Source of the DNA: Actinoplanes sp. TBRC 11911
GTDB taxonomy: Bacteria > Actinomycetota > Actinomycetes > Mycobacteriales > Micromonosporaceae
Reading direction: 5' to 3'
DNA: 64,000 bases
Assembly: GCF_012933445.1 (NCBI RefSeq)
Contig: NZ_JABBNC010000004.1
Coordinates: 186,001 to 250,000 of the forward strand
Shown here: piece after piece, positions 9,389 to 18,800 of the stretch
How the letters are laid out: the number at the start of each line of letters is the position of its first letter
How positions within the stretch are numbered: the first letter of the stretch is position 1
Made by a program: the position numbers and the translations under genes
The notes under the pieces: generated by a model
What the model was told of the DNA's origin: nothing
Database searches by the model: none
What the model saw: only the letters and a program-made list of their open reading frames with translations

Positions 9389-10371
9389 CGAGCGCCGTGC
9401 CCGGCCGGCACCGGCTCCTTGGGCGGGGCCGGCGGCGTGCCGTCCCCGAACGGGCTGCCGCCGAGCCGCTCACGCCCGTGCTCGGTCAGCCAGCCGGACA
9501 GATCCGGACCGGCCGGCACGATGCCGCTCGGATTGATGTCGGAGTGGACCAGATAGTAGTGCCGCTTGATGTCCACGAAGTCGATCGTGTCGCCGAACCC
9601 GGGCGTCTGGAACAGGTCACGGGCGTACGACCAAAGCACCGGCATCTCACTCAGCTTGCTCCGATTGCACTTGAAATGCCCGTGATAGACGGCGTCGAAG
9701 CGGACCAGCGTCGTGAACAGACGCACGTCGGCCTCGGTGATCATGCCGCCGGCCAGGTAACGCTGCCGGGCGAGCAGGCCGGAGAGCATGTCAAGACGAT
9801 CAAACAGCCGGTGGTACGCCTCCTCGTACGCTTCCTGGGACTTCGCGAAACCGGCGCGGTAGACGCCGTTGTTGACGTCCTGGTAGACGAACCCGTTGAT
9901 CTCGTCGATGCGGTCGCGCAGCTCGAGCGGGTAGAGCGCGGGCGCGCCGTCCCGGTGGTATTTCGTCCACTCCAGCGCGAGGTCGATGGTGATCTGCTCG
10001 AAGTCGTTCGTCACCACCTCGCCGGTCGGTATGTCGACGATGGCCGGTACGGTGATACCCCGGTCGTAGCCGGGATAGCGGGCGAAGAACGCCTCCTGGA
10101 GACGCTCGATGTCCAGCACCGGGTCCTTGCCGTCCGGATCCAGGTCGAACCGCCAGCTGCGCTCGTCGTGCGTCGGGCCGGCCACCCCCATGGACAGCAC
10201 GTCCTCGAGGCCGAGCAGCCGGCGCACGATGATGGACCGGTTCGCCCACGGGCAGGCCCGGCTCACGATGAGGCGATAGCGCCCGGGCTCGACGGGGTAG
10301 CCGTCACGGCCGTCCGCGGTGACCCGGGTCGAGACGTATCTCTGGTCCCGTTGGAACTCACCGTTCGCCAT
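9385..10371 (-). CDS. Glutathionyl-hydroquinone reductase-like GST family protein
   Basis: A 328-residue xenobiotic reductase of the YqjG/ECM4 (Xi-class GST) family. The N-terminal thioredoxin-like domain carries the catalytic Cys in SRACPWANR (C40). The all-helical C-terminal domain has the family motif FVYQDVNNGVYRAGFAKSQ and later GGMITEADVRLFTTLVRFD. In proteobacteria these enzymes reduce glutathionyl-hydroquinones. Actinobacteria usually make mycothiol instead, so the thiol partner here is uncertain. AGGAGG 9 bases upstream supports the ATG at 10371 rather than the upstream start at 10395. It is divergent from the antiporter gene, with only 40 bases between them. Confidence 0.9.
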   Translation of the reverse strand: MANGEFQRDQRYVSTRVTADGRDGYPVEPGRYRLIVSRACPWANRSIIVRRLLGLEDVLSMGVAGPTHDERSWRFDLDPDGKDPVLDIERLQEAFFARYPGYDRGITVPAIVDIPTGEVVTNDFEQITIDLALEWTKYHRDGAPALYPLELRDRIDEINGFVYQDVNNGVYRAGFAKSQEAYEEAYHRLFDRLDMLSGLLARQRYLAGGMITEADVRLFTTLVRFDAVYHGHFKCNRSKLSEMPVLWSYARDLFQTPGFGDTIDFVDIKRHYYLVHSDINPSGIVPAGPDLSGWLTEHGRERLGGSPFGDGTPPAPPKEPVPAGHGAR

Positions 10372-10411
10372 GAGCTCAATCCTCCTACCGATCATCTGGC
10401 AGAGTTAGCGG

Positions 10412-11512
10412 ATGGAATCGAAGATTCGCAGCTACCTCGCCCACTGGACCTTCTATGTACCCATCCTGGCGATCGCCGCACTTGTTCTGAGCTGGGGACG
10501 CGATCTGCCACCGCCGGTCGTCGTGATCGTCGCGCTCTTCCTGGGCGCGAGCGTGCTCGCGGCGGTGCATCACGCCGAGGTCGTCGCCCACAAGGTGGGG
10601 GAGCCGTTCGGGTCGCTGGTGCTCGCCATCGCGGTCACGATCATCGAGGTCGCCCTCATCGTCACGCTGATGATCAGCGGTGGCGAGAAAACACAGTCGC
10701 TGGCGCGCGACACGGTCTTCGCCGCCGTGATGATCACCTGCAACGGGATTCTGGGACTGTCGCTGCTGGTCGGAGCCCTCCGGCGGCACGTCGCGGTCTT
10801 CAACTCCGAGGGGACCGGCGGGGCGTTCGCCACGGTCGCCACGATCTCAGCGTTGAGCCTGGTCCTGCCGACCTTCACCACCAGCCGTCCCGGCCCTCAG
10901 TTCTCGCCGGCCCAGCTCGGCTTCGCCGCGGTCGCCTCGCTCTTGTTGTACGCGCTGTTCGTGACCGTGCAGACCCGCCGGCACCGGGACTACTTCTTGC
11001 CGATCACCACCGCGGGTGAAGTCATCAAATCCGAGGAACATGCCGATCCTCCTTCCCGGCGTACGACGTACGTGAGTCTCGGTCTTTTGATGGTTGCCCT
11101 GATCGCCGTCGTGGGTCTGGCCAAAGGCGTGTCGCCGTCGGTGGAGTCGGCGGTGGACAATGCCGGGCTGCCGCACGCGGTGGTCGGCGTCGTGATCGCG
11201 CTGCTCGTGCTGCTGCCGGAGACGATAGCGGCGGTGCGGGCGGCGGCGCGCGACCGGATTCAGACCAGCCTCAATCTGGCGCTCGGCTCGGCCATGGCGA
11301 GCATCGGGCTGACGATCCCGGCCATCGCGATCGCGATGATCTGGCTGGACGGGCCGCTGCTGCTGGGTTTGGGCGGTACGCAGATGGTGCTGCTCGGGCT
11401 GACCGTGGTGGTGGGCACGCTGACCGTCGTGCCGGGGCGCGCCAACGTGCTGCAGGGTGGCGTGCATCTCGGCCTGCTGGCGGCCTTCCTCTTCCTGGCG
11501 GCCAGCCCGTAA
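10412..11512 (+). CDS. chaA: Calcium/proton (cation/H+) antiporter
   Basis: A 366-residue inner membrane antiporter with about 11 hydrophobic spans. The first alpha-repeat reads GEPFGSLVLAIAVTIIEVAL (about 65-84), with the conserved acidic residue of CaCA exchangers. The second repeat appears as LLPETIAAVRAAARDRIQTS followed by LALGSAMASIGLTIP. Members export Ca2+ (or Na+/K+ in ChaA) in exchange for protons. Length and order of spans match ChaA-type single-subunit antiporters. The symbol is given by family resemblance; ion specificity is not readable from sequence. A tandem repeat array starts 46 bases after the stop. Confidence 0.88.
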   Translation: MESKIRSYLAHWTFYVPILAIAALVLSWGRDLPPPVVVIVALFLGASVLAAVHHAEVVAHKVGEPFGSLVLAIAVTIIEVALIVTLMISGGEKTQSLARDTVFAAVMITCNGILGLSLLVGALRRHVAVFNSEGTGGAFATVATISALSLVLPTFTTSRPGPQFSPAQLGFAAVASLLLYALFVTVQTRRHRDYFLPITTAGEVIKSEEHADPPSRRTTYVSLGLLMVALIAVVGLAKGVSPSVESAVDNAGLPHAVVGVVIALLVLLPETIAAVRAAARDRIQTSLNLALGSAMASIGLTIPAIAIAMIWLDGPLLLGLGGTQMVLLGLTVVVGTLTVVPGRANVLQGGVHLGLLAAFLFLAASP

Positions 11513-11558
11513 CCGCTCTGCCACTCGCCCGATCCGGCCGCCCGTGCGTCGCAGCACG

Positions 11559-11948
11559 GCGTGTGAAGGTGCGCCGTTGGGGTGGGCGCGGGTTCCCGCA
11601 CCGGGCTTGGCGTGGGGTGGGTGTGTGAAGCCGCGACGTTGGGGTGGGCGCGGGTTCCCGCACCGGGCTTGGCGTGGGGTGGGTGTGTGAAGCCGCGACG
11701 TTGGGGTGGGCGCGGGTCTCCACACCGGGCTTGGCGTGGGGTGGGTGTGTGAAGCCGCGCCGTTGGGGTGGGCGCGGGTCCCCACACCGGGCTTGGCGTG
11801 GGGTGGGTGTGTGAAGCCGCGACGTCGGGGTGGGCGCGGGTCTCCACACCGGGCTTGTGCGCGGGTCGGTGTGTGAAGCCGGGACGTTGGGGCGGGCGCA
11901 GGTGCCCACACCGGGGCTTGGCACGGGTCCGTGTGTGAAGCCGCGACG
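11559..11948. repeat. 62-bp tandem repeat array, six units plus a partial
   Basis: Units begin at 11559, 11621, 11683, 11745, 11807 and 11869, with an 18-base remnant at 11931. The spacing is exactly 62 bases, and a typical unit starts GTGTGTGAAGCCGCGACGTT. The middle copies differ by a few bases; the outer copies have drifted more. The unit length is not a multiple of three and every frame is proline/arginine-rich, so it is not a peptide repeat. It fills most of the 480-base gap between two convergent genes. Each unit can form short inverted pairs (CACACC with GGTGTG; CGGG with CCCG). Confidence 0.93.
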
Positions 11949-11992
11949 CGCCGAGCTGGCTGGTCTCAAAGCGCAGCGCAGCCCATCCGCAG

Positions 11993-13024
11993 CTAGGCGC
12001 TCTGCCGCACCACCAGCGTCGGCTCGTAGATCACCGAGGACACCGGGCGGTCGGCGTCGTCGACGCGAGCCAGGAGCAGCGTCGCGGCCTCGGCTGCCAT
12101 GTCCTCCAGCGGATGCCGGATCGTCGTGAGCGCCGGACGGGCGGCCGTCGCGGCGCTGCTGTCGTCGAAGCCGACCATGGCCACGTCGCCCGGGACCTGG
12201 CGGCCGGCGTCCCGCAGCGCAAGCAGCGCGCCGAGCGCCATCAGATCGTTGGCGACGAACACGCCGTCCAGGTCCGGGTGCTCGGCCAGCAGCGTACGCA
12301 TGGCAAGCTCGCCGCTCTCCCGGGTGAAGTTGCCGGTGGCCAGCGGAAACCAGGCGTGACCGTGCCGGGCCATCGATCGGCGGAAGCCGGAGATGCGGTC
12401 GTTGCTCGCCGGGACGTCGGCCGGGCCGGAGATCATGCCGATCGTCCGGCAGCCACGGCCCAGCAGGTGCTCGGCGGCGAGGGCGGCGCCGGTGTCGTTG
12501 GCCAGGTCGACGTAGCTGATCGGCACGGGCTCGGCCGGGCGGCCGATCATGACGGTCTGCACGCCGCCCTCGACGACCATGCGCGGCAGCGGGTCGACCG
12601 GCGGCAGCGAGAGCAGGATCGCGCCGTCCGCCTGGCCGTTGCGCAAGTCGCCGACCAGGCGTTTGCGGCCCTCTTCGGTGCCGACGATCTGCAGGGCCAG
12701 TTGTACGCCGTTTCCCCGCAACACACTCATGAGACCGCCGACGACGCGCCCGAAGTAGGGATCGGCGAAGAATCGGCTCATGAACGGGTCGTCGTCGTGC
12801 GTCTCGGAGTCGGACACGATGAGCGCGACCGTGCCGGTGCGGCGCGTGACCAGCGAGCGGGCCAGGCGGTTCGGGACGTAGCCGGTCTCGCCGACCGCGT
12901 TCCACACGACCTCGTGCAGTTGCGGATCGACGTTGCGGATCCCGTTGATCACGCGGGAGACCGTGGCGCGGGAGACCCCGGCGACGCGGGCGACGTCCTC
13001 GAGGGTCGGCAGCCGGCTGGGCAT
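11993..13024 (-). CDS. LacI-family transcriptional regulator (secreted CBM/GH regulon)
   Basis: A 343-residue repressor. The N-terminal helix-turn-helix is TLEDVARVAGVSRATVSRVI (about 6-25), followed by the hinge helix and a periplasmic-binding-protein-like effector domain (GFDDSSAATAARPALTTIRH). Effector ligands in this family are usually sugars. An operator, GGAAAGCGCTCTCC as read on the + strand (13047-13060), lies just upstream, and the same sequence precedes the two secreted carbohydrate-protein genes nearby, so this protein very probably controls itself and them. No Shine-Dalgarno is visible; a TATAAA box lies 7 bases before the ATG, suggesting a leaderless transcript. Confidence 0.93.
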   Translation of the reverse strand: MPSRLPTLEDVARVAGVSRATVSRVINGIRNVDPQLHEVVWNAVGETGYVPNRLARSLVTRRTGTVALIVSDSETHDDDPFMSRFFADPYFGRVVGGLMSVLRGNGVQLALQIVGTEEGRKRLVGDLRNGQADGAILLSLPPVDPLPRMVVEGGVQTVMIGRPAEPVPISYVDLANDTGAALAAEHLLGRGCRTIGMISGPADVPASNDRISGFRRSMARHGHAWFPLATGNFTRESGELAMRTLLAEHPDLDGVFVANDLMALGALLALRDAGRQVPGDVAMVGFDDSSAATAARPALTTIRHPLEDMAAEAATLLLARVDDADRPVSSVIYEPTLVVRQSA

Positions 13025-13031
13025 AGACGAC

Positions 13032-13060
13032 TTTATAGCACAGCCTGGAAAGCGCTCTCC
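13032..13060 (-). promoter_or_regulatory. Promoter and operator of the LacI gene at 11993
   Basis: On the minus strand a -10 box TATAAA occupies 13037-13032. A 17-base spacer upstream places the -35 position at 13060-13055, inside the operator at 13060-13047, which reads GGAGAGCGCTTTCC on this strand. A bound repressor would block the -35 region, implying autorepression. The -10 lies so close to the ATG at 13024 that transcription probably starts at or next to it. Confidence 0.6.
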
Positions 13061-13141
13061 GGACGGCTGGCGACGCGCGGTCCGTCACGGGTGCGGGCAG
13101 CACCTCACGGCGTGCCCGGCCTGTTCCGGAACCTGGGGACA

Positions 13142-13188
13142 TTGACGTGTATGACATCCCGGCGTAACACTCTCGGAAAGCGCTCTCC
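13142..13188 (+). promoter_or_regulatory. Promoter and LacI operator of the CBM32-DUF1996 gene
   Basis: The -35 box TTGACG (13142-13147) is followed by a 17-base spacer and the -10 box TAACAC (13165-13170). The operator GGAAAGCGCTCTCC (13175-13188) begins 5 bases after the -10 box, over the expected transcription start. The stretch GGCGTAACAC around the -10 recurs at the promoter of the 15870 gene. This is a classical repression layout. Confidence 0.72.
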
Positions 13189-13215
13189 AACCCCCTCATC
13201 CCCTTGGAGACCTCC

Positions 13216-14604
13216 GTGAAACGAAGAAAACTGCTGGCCGCTACCGGGGCGGCCGTCCTCGTCGGCGCGCTGCTGCTCGTCGGCGGGCCGGCCCGCGCCG
13301 CGGACAGCCTGCTCTCGCAGAACAAGCCCGCCCTCGCCTCCTCGACCGAGAACGGCGGTGCCCCGGCCGGCGCCGCGTTCGACGGCAACCCGGCCACCCG
13401 CTGGGGCAGCGCCTGGAGTGATCCACAGTGGGTGCGCGTCGACCTCGGCGGGGCCGCCACGATCACTTCGGTGAAACTGCAGTGGGAGACGGCGTACGGC
13501 AAAGCCTTTCAGATTCAGACCTCGCCCGACGGCAACGTCTGGTCGACCATCTACAGCACCACGAACGGTGCCGGCGGAACGCAGACCCTCACGGTGAGTG
13601 GCTCCGGCCGGTACGTGCGGATGTACGGCACTCAGCGCGGGACCACGTACGGTTACTCGCTGTTCGAGTTCCAGGTGTACGGGACGCTGGTCAACCCGCC
13701 CGCCTCGGACGGTCCCGGCTACATCATGGCGAACCCGCCGGTGACCGGGGTGATCCCGTCGACAGCGGTGCCGCCGGCCACGAACCCGCCGACCACGCAC
13801 CACGAGTTCCAGGCCAACTGCTCGGTGAGCAGGTCGAACCTGCCGGACGACCCGATCGTCTTCCCGGGGCTGCCGGGGGCGTCGCACTCGCACACGTTCA
13901 TGGGGAACACCACCACGAACGCGACGACCACGCTCGCCAGCCTCAACTCCGGGTCCACCTCGTGCATCACGCCCGGTGACAAGACCGGGTACTGGATGCC
14001 GACGCTGCTCAACGGGGACGTCGCGGTGCAGCCGTCCGGGCCGCAGGTCATTTACTACAAGAGTGGCGTCATCGATTACCGGAGCGTGCGGCCGTTCCCG
14101 CCGGGGCTACGGTACGTGGTCGGCAGTCCACAGGCGACACTGGACGATTTCCGCAATAACCCCGGAGCGGTCGAGGGCTTCGAATGCGGCGATATCTCGA
14201 ACAGTTGGGATATTCCGGCAAATTGCGTGGCAGGGACCCAATTGAACGTCCGGTTCCAGGCGCCGAGCTGCTGGGACGGGCGGCACCTGGACACGCCGGA
14301 TCACAAGTCCCACATGGCGTACCCGGTCCTGGGTGTCTGCCCCAACGATCACCCGGTCGCGGTGCCGATGATCGAGTTCAAGATGGCGTGGCCGGTCAGC
14401 GGCAACATGGCCAACGTCCACTTCTCCAGCGGGCGAGGCTACTCGTTCCACTACGACGTCTTCAACGCGTGGGACGTGCCGACGCTCGCGGCGCTGAGCT
14501 CGCACTGCATCAACGGCGGGCTGCAGTGCGACCCGCGCGGCTTCGACCAGTACAAGCCGGATCGGGGCGCGGCGCTCAACGAGCACTACGAGCTGCCGGG
14601 CTGA
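13216..14604 (+). CDS. Secreted CBM32-DUF1996 protein
   Basis: A 462-residue exported protein. The signal peptide is basic KRRK, a hydrophobic core and a GPARAAD cleavage region (cut near 29). Residues about 30-157 form an F5/8 type C (CBM32-like) carbohydrate-binding domain; a Pro/Thr linker follows, then DUF1996 from about 190 to the end, with HSHTFMGN, SCWDGRHLDTPDH and MAYPVLGVCP typical of that family. DUF1996 is found in fungal and actinobacterial secreted proteins; its activity is unknown. The CBM is nearly identical in long stretches to the one in the 15870 gene product. The GTG at 13216 has GGAG six bases upstream. It sits under a LacI operator. Confidence 0.88.
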   Translation: MKRRKLLAATGAAVLVGALLLVGGPARAADSLLSQNKPALASSTENGGAPAGAAFDGNPATRWGSAWSDPQWVRVDLGGAATITSVKLQWETAYGKAFQIQTSPDGNVWSTIYSTTNGAGGTQTLTVSGSGRYVRMYGTQRGTTYGYSLFEFQVYGTLVNPPASDGPGYIMANPPVTGVIPSTAVPPATNPPTTHHEFQANCSVSRSNLPDDPIVFPGLPGASHSHTFMGNTTTNATTTLASLNSGSTSCITPGDKTGYWMPTLLNGDVAVQPSGPQVIYYKSGVIDYRSVRPFPPGLRYVVGSPQATLDDFRNNPGAVEGFECGDISNSWDIPANCVAGTQLNVRFQAPSCWDGRHLDTPDHKSHMAYPVLGVCPNDHPVAVPMIEFKMAWPVSGNMANVHFSSGRGYSFHYDVFNAWDVPTLAALSSHCINGGLQCDPRGFDQYKPDRGAALNEHYELPG

Positions 14605-15161
14605 GTCTTCTTCAAGGTGGACAGTGCCTCGGTACGCGTCCGCAAGACCTGTAACGCCAGACTGCGGGTCTGGGCCTCGACGCCGGACTGGTCCTCGCTG
14701 CGGGCGAGGCTCTGGCTCTGGTCGAGATACCCCTTGATCTGCGTGACCACGTACGCGTCGAACTCCGGGCCGACCAGTTTCGCCGCCTTGGCGACCTGGT
14801 CGGCCTGGACCATGCCGGGCATCGGCATGCCCTCGTGCGGGTTTTCCGCGGGCAGTCCGGCCTGGTCGCGCAACTGGCGCAGGGTGCTCAGCTCGGCGTC
14901 GGTGAATGCCTTGACCTGTGTCGCGAGCGCTTGGACGGCGGCCGAGCCGCTGCGGTCGGGCACCAGTTCCAGCAGCGGGAGGAGCTGCTCGTCCATCGCG
15001 ATGTTGATCTCGATCCAGGCCAGATCGGTGCCGCCGAAGCCAGCCGTCTGCGCGGGGGCGCTGCTGGTGGTAGGGGGTTGGCTCGTACCCGGCGACGTCG
15101 TGGTGCTGCAGCCGGCCAGGGCGAGCACGGCGGCGACGGCGAAGGCGCGAACAGCATTCAC
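14586..15161 (-). CDS. DUF305-like lipoprotein lacking the usual histidines
   Basis: A 191-residue lipoprotein: a short basic start, hydrophobic stretch and lipobox LALAGC (acylated Cys about 17), then a Thr/Pro-rich tether. The body aligns by eye to DUF305, a ferritin-like four-helix fold, through GMPMPGMVQADQVAK and GPEFDAYVV. DUF305 proteins normally carry two HH pairs, in IPHH and MIxHHEGA contexts. Here the corresponding segments read INIAMDEQLLP and IKGYLDQSQS, so all four histidines are absent. The start is GTG. Its 3' end overlaps the convergent CBM32-DUF1996 gene by 19 bases. Confidence 0.75.
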   Translation of the reverse strand: MNAVRAFAVAAVLALAGCSTTTSPGTSQPPTTSSAPAQTAGFGGTDLAWIEINIAMDEQLLPLLELVPDRSGSAAVQALATQVKAFTDAELSTLRQLRDQAGLPAENPHEGMPMPGMVQADQVAKAAKLVGPEFDAYVVTQIKGYLDQSQSLARSEDQSGVEAQTRSLALQVLRTRTEALSTLKKTQPGSS

Positions 15162-15169
15162 ATCTGCGA

Positions 15170-15198
15170 GTCTTACGTTTCGCGCGCTTAGATGTCAA
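15170..15198 (-). promoter_or_regulatory. Promoter of the DUF305-like lipoprotein gene
   Basis: On the minus strand TTGACA (15198-15193) and TAAGAC (15175-15170) are separated by 17 bases, a near-consensus housekeeping promoter. The -10 ends 9 bases before the GTG start and no Shine-Dalgarno is present, so the mRNA is probably leaderless or nearly so. Confidence 0.65.
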
Positions 15199-15256
15199 TG
15201 ACTCGATATTTACGCCTTTACCAGGATGTGTCGTCGGCGTTGGGCGGCACTTTAGC

Positions 15257-15289
15257 GGCCGCCGAGCCGGTGGAGGCGGCTCGGCGGCC
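15257..15289 (-). terminator. Hairpin terminator after the VOC gene
   Basis: Perfect 12-base arms GGCCGCCGAGCC and GGCTCGGCGGCC flank a 9-base loop. It begins 10 bases past the VOC stop codon on the minus strand. There is no T-run, as is common for actinobacterial terminators. Confidence 0.65.
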
Positions 15290-15298
15290 TGGCGGGAA

Positions 15299-15673
15299 TC
15301 AAGCGTTCTGCCAAAGGCCGATCAGATTGCCTTCGGTGTCGGTGAAGTAGGCGCTGTAACCCATGTCGCCGACGGGTTGCCGGCCGATCGCGACCTTTCC
15401 GCCGAGCTTCTCCACGCGGGACAGCGCGTCGTCCAGGTCATCCACGCCGATCGTGATGACGGGAGCCGATATCGGGCCCTGGCGCGCCAGCATCCCGCCG
15501 TTGATCCCACCCATCTCCGACGGGCGGCCCTGGTCGTCGGTGGGCGTCGTGGAGACCATCACGTATTGGAACTGCGGCATCGAGTTGAGCTGCCACCCGA
15601 ACGCCTCGCGGTAGAACGTCGTTGCCCGGTCGCCGTCGTCGAACGGCACCTCGAAGTGGACGACCTTGTCCAT
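15299..15673 (-). CDS. VOC family (glyoxalase/bleomycin resistance-like) protein
   Basis: A 124-residue single vicinal-oxygen-chelate domain with two beta-alpha-beta-beta-beta halves. The first half starts VVHFEVPFDDGDRATTFYRE and the second runs from PVITIGVDDLDDAL to AYFTDTEGNLIGLWQ. Potential metal ligands are H6 in the first strand and the glutamate of DTEGN. Members bind small metabolites or detoxify compounds; the substrate is not predictable. AGGAG precedes the ATG. A strong hairpin follows the stop. Confidence 0.88.
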   Translation of the reverse strand: MDKVVHFEVPFDDGDRATTFYREAFGWQLNSMPQFQYVMVSTTPTDDQGRPSEMGGINGGMLARQGPISAPVITIGVDDLDDALSRVEKLGGKVAIGRQPVGDMGYSAYFTDTEGNLIGLWQNA

Positions 15674-15830
15674 GTCTCAAGCTCCTCCGGCTCGTCGCGC
15701 TTTCACCCGGAGATTAAGCCTCTGCGAACGGTGGCAGAAGCCCTTTCCGCAGGTCATCTTGGGGCGCCGCACGGTACCTGCCGGGATGTCCGCTATTCGC
15801 GGCGTCATGGTATTTCCGACGCGCCGAGGT

Positions 15831-15861
15831 GCCGGGGCGCTGGTGGATTTCGCGCCCCGGC
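15831..15861 (-). terminator. Hairpin terminator after the large CBM/GH gene
   Basis: Arms GCCGGGGCGC and GCGCCCCGGC (10 bases, perfect) enclose an 11-base loop. It lies 9 bases past the stop of the 1006-residue enzyme gene on the minus strand. Confidence 0.65.
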
Positions 15862-15869
15862 CTCCCCGT

Positions 15870-18800
15870 TTACTGCCGGTATATGCCAAACTCCCAGAGC
15901 GAATAGCCGTACGCGGTGGCGCGAACGGTTCCGGTCATCCGCACATATCGGCCGGATCCCGAAATATTCAGGTCGTCGAAGCCACCGTTTCCGCCGGTCG
16001 TCGAATAGATGGTCGACCAGGAGTTGCCGTCGTTCGATGTCTGGATCTGATAGCCCTTCGCGTATGCCGCCTCCCACGCGAGCTGCACGTGGTTGAACGA
16101 CTGGACCGAACCGAGGTCGATCTGCAGCCAGGCGCTGTCCACCCAGTCACTGGCCCACCGGGTGCCGTAGTCACCGTCGGTCGCGTAGGACGGCAGCTGC
16201 GGACCGTTCGTACCGGTCGGCTGGTAACTGGACGCGGTCGCGCTCTTGCCACGGGACAGGTTCGTGCCGGGGACGGTGGGCGCGACCACCCGGATCGACC
16301 GCTGCTCGATGCCGACGTTGCCCTGGCCGTCGAACGCGTAGACGTACACCTTCCAGACGCCGAGCTTCTCCGGAGCCCGTACGGTGAAATTGCCGTTGCC
16401 GTTGTCGGTGTAGCTCACGTTGGTCAGGCCGGTGCCGCCCCCCGCGTATTTATCCGAGTACATCAGGTTGTATCGGATCAGATCGCCCTGCGGGTCGGTC
16501 GCGTTGGCCGTGATCGTGTACGTGCCCCCGGCTGGCACCGACGTCTGGTTCGACACCGACATCCCGGTGATCTCCGGTGGGGTGTTCGCCGGATTCTGCC
16601 CGGTGTACGCCTTCGCCAGCGAGTAGTAGCCGAGCCGCCGCCAGCCGCCGGTGAAAGTGTTCAGCCACACGCCGCCGAAGTCGTTCTCCAGTCCGTAGTG
16701 GAACTCGGTCACACCGAGAGCGACGGCCGGGTGCGCGTTGATCGCGTTCCAGCTCGCCGTGTAACCGTCGCGCTTCTGCAGATCGGTCGGCTCGGTCGGC
16801 ACCCCGTTGACGTCGTTGGGCACCTCCCACTCGCCGGACGGCCCACCCTCGGTGACGATGTACGGCTTGGTGTAACCGCCCGCGACCCAGTCGTTGTACA
16901 CGTTCCCGATCGCGCCGTACGAGTTGACCGCGAGCAGGTCAAGGTCCGGCGAGTACTGCTTGTAGTAGGGCCAGGCGCCCGTGTACGCGTCGGTCGAGGT
17001 GACCGGGTGGTTCGGGTCGGCCGCGTGGATGGCCTGCGCGAGCTGGTTCACGAACTTCGCGTACCCGACCCGGCGCGCCTCCACCTCGGCCGCGGACAGT
17101 CCGTGGTCCTGCATCGTCAGGATGACCTCGTTGCCGACGTCCCACATCAGCACGCCCGGGTTGTTCTTCAGCGCGTTGACCTGGTTGACGATCGTCGTCT
17201 TGACCGAGTTCAGGTACGCGGTGTCGTTGACGTAGTCGGCACCCTGATTCAGCCAGTGACCGACGATGACCTTGACGCCCTGCTGCGCGGCACGGTTCAG
17301 CAACGTCGGAGTGTTCGCGTCGTCCACGCCCCAGATACGGATCGTGTTGACGCCCATGTTCTTGAGATCTCGCATGTATCCGTCGGCGGCACCTTGCGGC
17401 GGCCCGTACGTGATGCCCTTGATCTGATAAGGCGAGCCGTTGACCTGCAGCCGCCAGTTACCTTGCGTGCCGGTCACCTTCACCACGCTCGGTCCGCCGG
17501 GCGTCGCCGGATCGCTCATCCCCGCCGGCGTCGTCCCGGTGGCGCGGCTTACGCTCACCGAGTCGACGCTGAGCACGCCGCCCGAGGTGGTGTCCGCGAC
17601 CGGGGTGGTCTGGCCGGCGATGGCATTCGGCAGTGAGCCGCCGATCGCCAGGTCGAAGCGCAGGAAGAAGCCGTGGTGCACGGCGGCGTTCCAGGCGGTG
17701 ACGCCGACCTGCGACTCGCGCACGATCCACGTCTGCCGGCCGTCGAGATAAAAACGGATCTCCTCATCGGTCTTGGTGCGGTCGATGACCTGCGAATACT
17801 CGTGATACCCGGTCTGGCATCCGGTACAGGACGCGAACCCGGACGACCGCCCGTTGTACTCCGCGCACGGCCCGTCCGGCGCGGTCCCGCAATGCAGCGT
17901 CTGCGCGAGCTGATTGCGGCCATTGACATCCGTCATGATGTCCGTCTCGCCGACGCCCGGCCAATTGTTGAAATTCCCCTTGTACGCCGCGCCGGTCGCC
18001 CGGAAGCCCGGCCAGTAACCGAGCGGGTTCGCGACGTCCGGCTGCTTGAGCACCGCGGTGAACTTGGTGAGCTGCCCGGCGAGCGGCTCGAAATCCGAGC
18101 GTTGCGTCTCGATCCGTCCGGACGTCCAGTTGCCGGCGCCGTCGCGGATCGCCTTGATGGTCAGCTTGCCGGCGCCGTCGAGCGAGACGTTCGCGGTGCT
18201 CGCGCTCGCCGTCTCGACCTCGCCGGTGCCCCAGTTCGCGGCGCCGCCCGGATAGCTCGTGCCGGTGCGCAGCAGCCAGTTCGCGCTCGACGGCGACGTG
18301 TTCGCGGCGCCGTCGAACGTGTCCTGCCAGACCGTCGTGAAGCTGCCCGGCGGGTCGGTCGGCGGCGGCGTCGTGGTGCCACCGGTCGAGCCGTAAACCT
18401 TGAACTCCCACAGCGAGTAGCCGTAGCCGCCCGGCCGTGCCGTTCCGTACATGCGCACATAACGCCCACTGCCACTCACGGTGAGCGTCTCGGTGCCTCC
18501 GGCACCATTGTCAGTCGAATAGATGTCGGTCCAGGCGGTGCCGTTCGGCGAGGTCTGGATTTTGTACGCCTTGCCGTATGCGGTTTCCCACTGCAGGACT
18601 ACGGAGGTGATGGTCGCGGTGGCACCCAGGTCCACCTGGATCCACTGTGGATCGCTCCATTGGCTGGCCCAGCGGGTGCCCGCGTTTCCGTCGGTAGCGA
18701 AGGACGCGGCCAGGCCGGCCCCTTCGTCCGACGACGCGGTGGTCGTCTTTCCTTGCGAGAGCAGCGTGTCCGCCGCACGTGCCGCGCGCTGAGCGACCGC

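Noticed and set aside
7099-11019. Plus-strand open frame of 1306 codons
   Set aside because: It crosses several clear genes on both strands; Arg/Pro/Ala composition only, a shadow frame.
10847-11911. Minus-strand frame across the 62-bp repeats that reads as HTPTPRQARCG-like repeats
   Set aside because: The 62-base unit shifts frame in each copy and the frame continues antisense into the antiporter gene; not a protein.
11559-11948. CRISPR array
   Set aside because: Units are contiguous without unique spacers and no cas gene is present in the window.
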